DNA of 64,000 nt from Glomus cerebriforme (taxonomy: Eukaryota; Glomeromycota; Glomeromycetes; Glomerales; Glomeraceae), in NCBI GenBank assembly GCA_003550305.1, contig QKYT01000161.1:89958-153957 (forward strand), given 5' to 3'. Below, piece by piece: positions 59,377-64,000 of the stretch. Position 1 is the first letter of the stretch. Every line of letters starts with the position of its first letter. Position numbers and translations under genes: made by a program. The notes below the pieces were generated by a model. The model was not told where the DNA came from. It saw only the letters and a program-made list of their open reading frames with translations, and did no database searches.

Positions 59377-61371
59377 ATGTCTTCCAATAAAATCATTGTA
59401 TTTATTGAAATAGTAGAAATTATGGGTGATTCAATAAAAACATCGACACCAAAAATGAAAAAATTAAATCCTGATAAAAATTTATCCGAAATTCGTAAAG
59501 AACTTGAAAAGAAAAATATTAATGATATTAATATTTTATTATTTTCAAAAAAACCAAATATTACCAAAATTGCAGAAATAGATCGTGAAGATGAAGAAGA
59601 AATTTTTTTAAAAGAAATTTTATATGAAAATTCTGGAAGTAAATTTTTATTTTTATCAAAAAATGATTCAAATTTATGTTGGGATTATTTAAATAAAGAA
59701 TGTAAATTAGATTATGGTCGTACTTTAAGTGTTGATGGTATTAAAAAAGCGAGTAAAAGAGCTTTTGAAATGAAATATTGTAAATTTAATTTAACCGGTG
59801 CTGAAAAATATAAAAGAGATAAACTTGGATTTATATCAGAAGAGGATTGGATGAAGAAAACAAATTTATTTTTTGATATAAATATTAGTTCACAGAATTT
59901 TGCAGAATTGGGTTTATTAATTGAAAGTTCACAAAATGAAAATATTAAAAATGAAATTAATTCAATTTATGAATATACAGAAATTGGTAAAGCTTCATTG
60001 AAATTTAATCAAAGAAATTTAGAATTAACTGATGAATTTAAAAATGATGTGATTAATGCCATAAATTCTAAAGATCCTAAAAAATTCATTAAGATTACTG
60101 AAGAATATGGTCAATTTATTTCAACCGAAGTTATTTTAGGTGGAAGAGTTTATTTTAAAGATAGAAAAATCTCTTCAATAAATTGTGTGGATCATACTAA
60201 AGAAAATTCTGTTTCTACAAATATTGGCATTTCAAGAAATTCTTCAAAAACAAAAGCAGGTAGTAAATCTATTGATTCAAGAAAGAAATCAAATTTTTAT
60301 AGTTTTGATCATATGAGATTACTTGGAGGAACCCATCCTGATGGTAAAGATTTTGATGATAAAGCTTGGATTGAATCTTTAAAAAATTATCAAAATTGGG
60401 ATTGTATAGAACTTAAAAATCCTATTAGTATATTTCAACTTTTACCTGATGATTTACGTAAAGAATCCTTTAAATCTATTGGGAAGAAAATTCTTTATAC
60501 AAGTATTGAAGATTATAAATTTATTTTAAATGAAAGTGATAAACCAGAAGTTGTTGATTTACCATACAAAGTTTCAGAAATACTTCAAAATAAAGAGGCT
60601 GATTGTGATATTTTTGCAACAGTTATTGATACAGATGAATCAAAAAATGATTTCTTTAATTGTCAAATTCTTCATCCATCAAATGGAAAACCTAGTCTTA
60701 TAATTCATTGTATTCAACCCAAATTTAGAAAATGTGAATATAATTTAAAAATTAGAATAATGATCATTGGTTTTGATACAAATTTTAAACTTTCGGATAT
60801 TTGTGTTAAATCAATGAAATATATTTATGATTCAAAAATACCATGTGACTTTTATAGTATACCATTACAAGTAGATCTTGGCTTGACAAATAATATTCCT
60901 TTCTTTGGTATTCCTGTATTAGAAAATTTGAATTCTCTAAATAAGTCCCTTATCATTGGACATAATTTTCGAAATATTTCATCTGATAATGAACTTAAAA
61001 TTGACGTGTTTTCTTATAATTTAAAGGAAAGACGGTTTGTTGAATTACCAAAATTTACTTTTTGTACACTCATTATTTTAAATAATCTTACTTCTAATGA
61101 TCATGAATTACTTCCTTTTAAGTTTAGTATTTTCAAAAAATCTCCATTCATTGACCTTAAGAAAAAATTTACTTCATATTTAAGTTTAAAATTTATTAGT
61201 TTATATTTATCTGAAGAAAATTATAAACCTTTCTTTTTAAAACAAAATATTAAACAAATTAGAATAAAATATGTTGATTGCAAGTGTGATAAAACTTGTA
61301 CTGTTTGTAAGAACAAAAAATTAAGAGTATCAAGAAGTGAAAATAATATTAAATGTATAATATATAAGTAA
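59377..61371 (+). CDS. MACPF-like protein, stand-alone
   Basis: A single exon of 664 residues; I chose the ATG at 59377 because MSSNK matches the paralogue start at 43404. Residues 1-95 are the beta-grasp-like leader (NLSEIRKELE, ILLFSKK). LDYGRTLSVDGIKKA spans about 111-125 and the signature EYGQFISTEVILGGRVYF about 243-260. A Ser/Lys-rich stretch, LLGGTHPDG, WIESLKNYQNWD and NPISIFQLLPDDLR follow. The C-terminal domain starts at DCDIFATVID, and a Cys cluster (CKCDKTCTVC) closes the protein. No signal peptide or clear membrane helix is visible. It is the intact right arm of the second palindrome, whose left arm holds the frameshifted copy. The function is unknown; membrane insertion is inferred from the MACPF-like core. 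Confidence 0.85.
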   Translation: MSSNKIIVFIEIVEIMGDSIKTSTPKMKKLNPDKNLSEIRKELEKKNINDINILLFSKKPNITKIAEIDREDEEEIFLKEILYENSGSKFLFLSKNDSNLCWDYLNKECKLDYGRTLSVDGIKKASKRAFEMKYCKFNLTGAEKYKRDKLGFISEEDWMKKTNLFFDINISSQNFAELGLLIESSQNENIKNEINSIYEYTEIGKASLKFNQRNLELTDEFKNDVINAINSKDPKKFIKITEEYGQFISTEVILGGRVYFKDRKISSINCVDHTKENSVSTNIGISRNSSKTKAGSKSIDSRKKSNFYSFDHMRLLGGTHPDGKDFDDKAWIESLKNYQNWDCIELKNPISIFQLLPDDLRKESFKSIGKKILYTSIEDYKFILNESDKPEVVDLPYKVSEILQNKEADCDIFATVIDTDESKNDFFNCQILHPSNGKPSLIIHCIQPKFRKCEYNLKIRIMIIGFDTNFKLSDICVKSMKYIYDSKIPCDFYSIPLQVDLGLTNNIPFFGIPVLENLNSLNKSLIIGHNFRNISSDNELKIDVFSYNLKERRFVELPKFTFCTLIILNNLTSNDHELLPFKFSIFKKSPFIDLKKKFTSYLSLKFISLYLSEENYKPFFLKQNIKQIRIKYVDCKCDKTCTVCKNKKLRVSRSENNIKCIIYK

Positions 61372-61829
61372 CAGGAAATATTATATTTCAAAATTAGATA
61401 ATTATACTAAAATCATATAATTTTTTTTTATTAATAATGACAGCTTGATAATTTTTCATTAATTTATTTCTATATTCTTATTTATTTTTATTTATTTTAT
61501 TCATTTCTTTGTATTATTTATAGTGGTATCATTATGTATTTTCAAATAAATTAATTTATTTAAACTCACTTCCACTATTTTTCCCGCTTTGTATAATGAC
61601 ACCTAAATAACTTGTATTTCATATTATTTTATAAATATATTTCTTAACTTTTTTTATAAATGAATTACTTAATTTCTGAATTATTTTTCTGGAGATTAGG
61701 AAATGAGTCAAAATTAATAATTATACAATAATAAATTAAACATGATGAGTCGCATCATGCATATTTCTATAATTACAAAATGTGGACCAGTAATTTTGTA
61801 ATGAATGTTCATTATTATAAATCGAAAAA
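61372..61829. other. Intergenic region
   Basis: The first 70 bases match the 3' flank of the mirror gene at 54158 and belong to the palindrome arm. The rest is plain AT-rich DNA. Confidence 0.5.
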
Positions 61830-62598
61830 ATGTAGGATCGGCAATGATCGAATTAGAGGTTCAACCGGCTTCAGATTACGAAAATCGTGTTTAAAACGGA
61901 TGTAACCGGTTTGCAAAACCAGAATCACGAAAATTTCCAAATAACTGTCTAAAGCGGAGGTGATCTCACGTGGCCAGTAAAATGTGGGTGTGACGTCGAA
62001 TCATAGGACGTGACAAGCGGCTCCTGGAAGAGAGTGACGCGTAAGCGTCTCCGTCAGCTCGAGCCAATGAAAAGTCGAGTCTTTTGGACGGCCATCTTCC
62101 AGGAGCCGCCTGAAACAACCCTGCCCCACATCCGCTTTAGCCAATCCCCAAATAAGGAAATTAGGTGTAACGACGTAATTCGGGCCAAACCCATAGTGCT
62201 GGCTCGAAAATTACGAAAATTTGAGCAATTTGGTTTTATCATAATTATCATATTTTCTCAATATTTTCTTATAATTTTTCATAATTTCATAATAATTTCT
62301 CTCATAATTTCTCAATACTCAATAATTTTTTATAATTTCTAATAATTTCTCAATAATTTCTAAAAATGTATTTATAATTATGGCCAGTACTATGGATTTG
62401 GTTTGAATTACGGTAATTACACAGGAAACTTTTATAATTCGGATGCGCAAATCGGTTGCAACCGGTTCGGTTTAAAACGGGTTGGACCCGATTCGATTCG
62501 TTTAAACCCGGTTTTCAAAAACACAACCAGTTCTAACCTTTAATTCAAATCAATTTATTATGGTTTTTTTTCGATTTTCGATTGTCATAATCCTACAT
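61830..62598. mobile_element. GC-rich putative non-autonomous element
   Basis: The borders ATGTAGGAT (about 61830) and ATCCTACAT (62590-62598) are inverted, with partial homology further in. The interior is much richer in GC than the window and repeats AACCGGTT-like words. It contains a 15-bp perfect inverted repeat (listed separately). No transposase is encoded and the family is unknown to me. The short ORF inside is not convincing. Confidence 0.45.
62017..62109. repeat. 15-bp perfect inverted repeat, GC-rich
   Basis: GCGGCTCCTGGAAGA (62017-62031) and its exact reverse complement (62095-62109) enclose 63 bases that contain further small inverted words (GACGCGTAAGCGTC). Confidence 0.8.
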
Positions 62599-63203
62599 AA
62601 AAATAAAATAAAACTGGTATAATAAACTTTATAATTTATTATTTATTCATTAGCAGTATTTAGCAAAACGGTAATACAGTATTTTATAAATCGAGAATAA
62701 AAGTTTTTTTTCTTTAATTTACAATGGAACTAATCAAATCTAATAAAAAAAAATTTATAAAAAAAAAAAAAATCATTAATTATTATTTGCAAAATATTGT
62801 TTTGAAATTACTAAAAATTTAATATTTAATATCTAATTCATCTCTTGACTTTAAAAGATATGCGCGAAACACGAAATAATTTTTCGAAGACAAATTTATT
62901 TTATTTTTTATTCTTAACGAATACAGCAAAAGTATAGGAAAATATTATGGATACAGAAATTAATAAACTGAAATCTACATAAAAGCTACTCTATATCTAT
63001 GACTAGCGGACCTGACAGCTGCTATTCTTTGAAAAGAATTAGCCTTAGCTACTGTATTAAGGGAGAGGGAAAGAAGAAAAATCACGAAACGGTACATTGA
63101 AGTAATTAGAAAGTAAAAGAAATTGATCTAAATTATTTAAAGATAAAGAAGTAAAAAAATTATAGAATCTCTATGTAGAGTCCATGCACCTGCGTGAAGA
63201 AAA
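62599..63203. other. Intergenic region
   Basis: AT-rich with poly-A runs near 62750. Purine-rich from 63050 onward. No gene is seen. Confidence 0.45.
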
Positions 63204-63467
63204 TTGGACGAAGCTCATAGTAACCATGAATTAGGGTTCACCAAAAGGGCTTTAGGCGGTGAAGTAGAGGGAAAAATATTCGTAAGATTTGATGCGGCAG
63301 TAGTCCTTTGTTTGTATAATTTTTTAGAAGATTTGGAGATGCCTAGAGACCTTTCAAGTTCTTTGAAAGCTTTAGCTCGTGGTGACCAAATAATTGAATA
63401 TAAAGCCTTCGTTAATGAAGATAAGAAGGTAATAAGTGGATCTTTGAAGTCTCTTTTGTTGCCATAA
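63204..63467 (+). CDS. Unrecognised ORF, 87 codons, possibly a partial exon
   Basis: This frame is open from a stop just upstream at about 63194 and has no ATG start, so it is at best an exon or a fragment. The protein is mixed and soluble-looking, with a central hydrophobic stretch (AAVVLCLYNFLEDLE). Its codons are less AT-biased than those of the other genes here, which hints at a mobile-element or foreign origin. I do not recognise the family. Confidence 0.3.
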   Translation: MDEAHSNHELGFTKRALGGEVEGKIFVRFDAAVVLCLYNFLEDLEMPRDLSSSLKALARGDQIIEYKAFVNEDKKVISGSLKSLLLP

Positions 63468-64000
63468 ATGGCTTTGAATATATCTGTTAAACATGAAGGG
63501 ACGTAATTGTGTACTATAAGGTAAAATGGATGTTTGTCATTAATCAGCGAATCATTGATAGAGGTGAATAACGGTGAATTATTTAATAAATGTTAAAGGT
63601 TGTATTTTGGAGGAGATAAATGTTGTGAGGTAATATAATTGTTTAACGTAAATTTGAATTTATCTATCAGTCTATTCAGTGAATTAAGATATGAATCGCA
63701 GTTGCCGATGTGTTCGAAGACGAATGTTACACAAAATTTCCATCCAGTTATCGGCGGAAATTTCACGTGAATTGTTCACTGTCGCCAAAAAAACTGGCTA
63801 TTCCACACAAGAATATCAATTCTATTTAATGTTTTACTATATTTCATATAATTCACATTTATTATCCTAGAATCTATAACAAATTAACAAATATAATTAA
63901 ATACATGATTAAGAATTTGAAATCACTAAATATAAATTTGAATTTTTGATACATAATAATTAAGATTCCACTGTAACTGATAATGTTTGGCAGCATAAAT
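63468..64000. other. Intergenic region at window edge
   Basis: I see no gene or clear element in this stretch. Confidence 0.45.

Noticed and set aside
62010..62342. 110-codon ORF in the GC-rich island
   Set aside because: No ATG start. It crosses the inverted repeat, and its C-terminal part is a translation of simple ATAATTTCT repeats.
1..64000. tRNA and rRNA genes
   Set aside because: I looked for TTCGAATC-type T-loops with matching acceptor stems and for rRNA-like GC-rich blocks and found none I could support; a covariance-model search would be decisive.

Overview
The window looks like nuclear DNA of an arbuscular mycorrhizal fungus (Glomeromycotina, Rhizophagus-like). It is very AT-rich. 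Genes have short GT-AG introns of mostly 50-100 nt, and intergenic DNA is long and full of TE debris. The protein families are those known to be expanded in that group: tyrosine-kinase-like (TKL) kinases with the characteristic Cys-cluster/WTSGN/FDRF leader, Sel1 repeats, AIG1-like GTPases and MACPF-like proteins. The organism assignment is from family knowledge; no search was run. There is one assembly gap of 843 N.

Layout. 1-1466: 3' part of a MACPF-like gene (+). 3136-4501: two-finger GATA factor (+), with five CWGATAA sites upstream. 6964-8169: dead kinase relic (-). 8640-9660 and 11890-12380: retroelement and hAT relics, then the gap. 14377-20410: a giant gene (-) that splices in frame as TKL pseudokinase, Sel1 repeats, MACPF-like module, Zn cluster, second pseudokinase and repeat tail; it carries one in-frame stop. 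20638-22599: MACPF-like gene (+), divergent from it. 24446-26729: truncated MACPF-like module fused to a kinase (+). 26730-33210: gene-poor DNA with MITEs and tandem repeats. 33211-38781 (-) and 45206-50851 (+): mirror copies of a kinase / AIG1-like GTPase x2 / MACPF-like fusion gene. They flank 40122-43404 (-), a full-length MACPF-like-kinase fusion. 54158-56132 (-) and 59377-61371 (+): a divergent MACPF-like pair inside a second palindrome, the left copy frameshifted. 61372-64000: TE-like GC-rich island and one odd ORF.

How the genes may work together. Eight loci carry the same MACPF-like core, either alone or fused to kinases, GTPases or Sel1 repeats. No predicted start carries an obvious signal peptide, so these are probably intracellular proteins. 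The main candidate for something new is this family of all-in-one proteins: a sensor or scaffold part, an NTPase switch, a (pseudo)kinase and a possible membrane-active module. They sit in fast-turning-over inverted duplications, which resembles immune or allorecognition loci. That function is inference. What the sequence shows directly is the domain order, the frame-consistent splice sites, the absence of an in-frame ATG before two of the MACPF exons, and the palindromic duplications.
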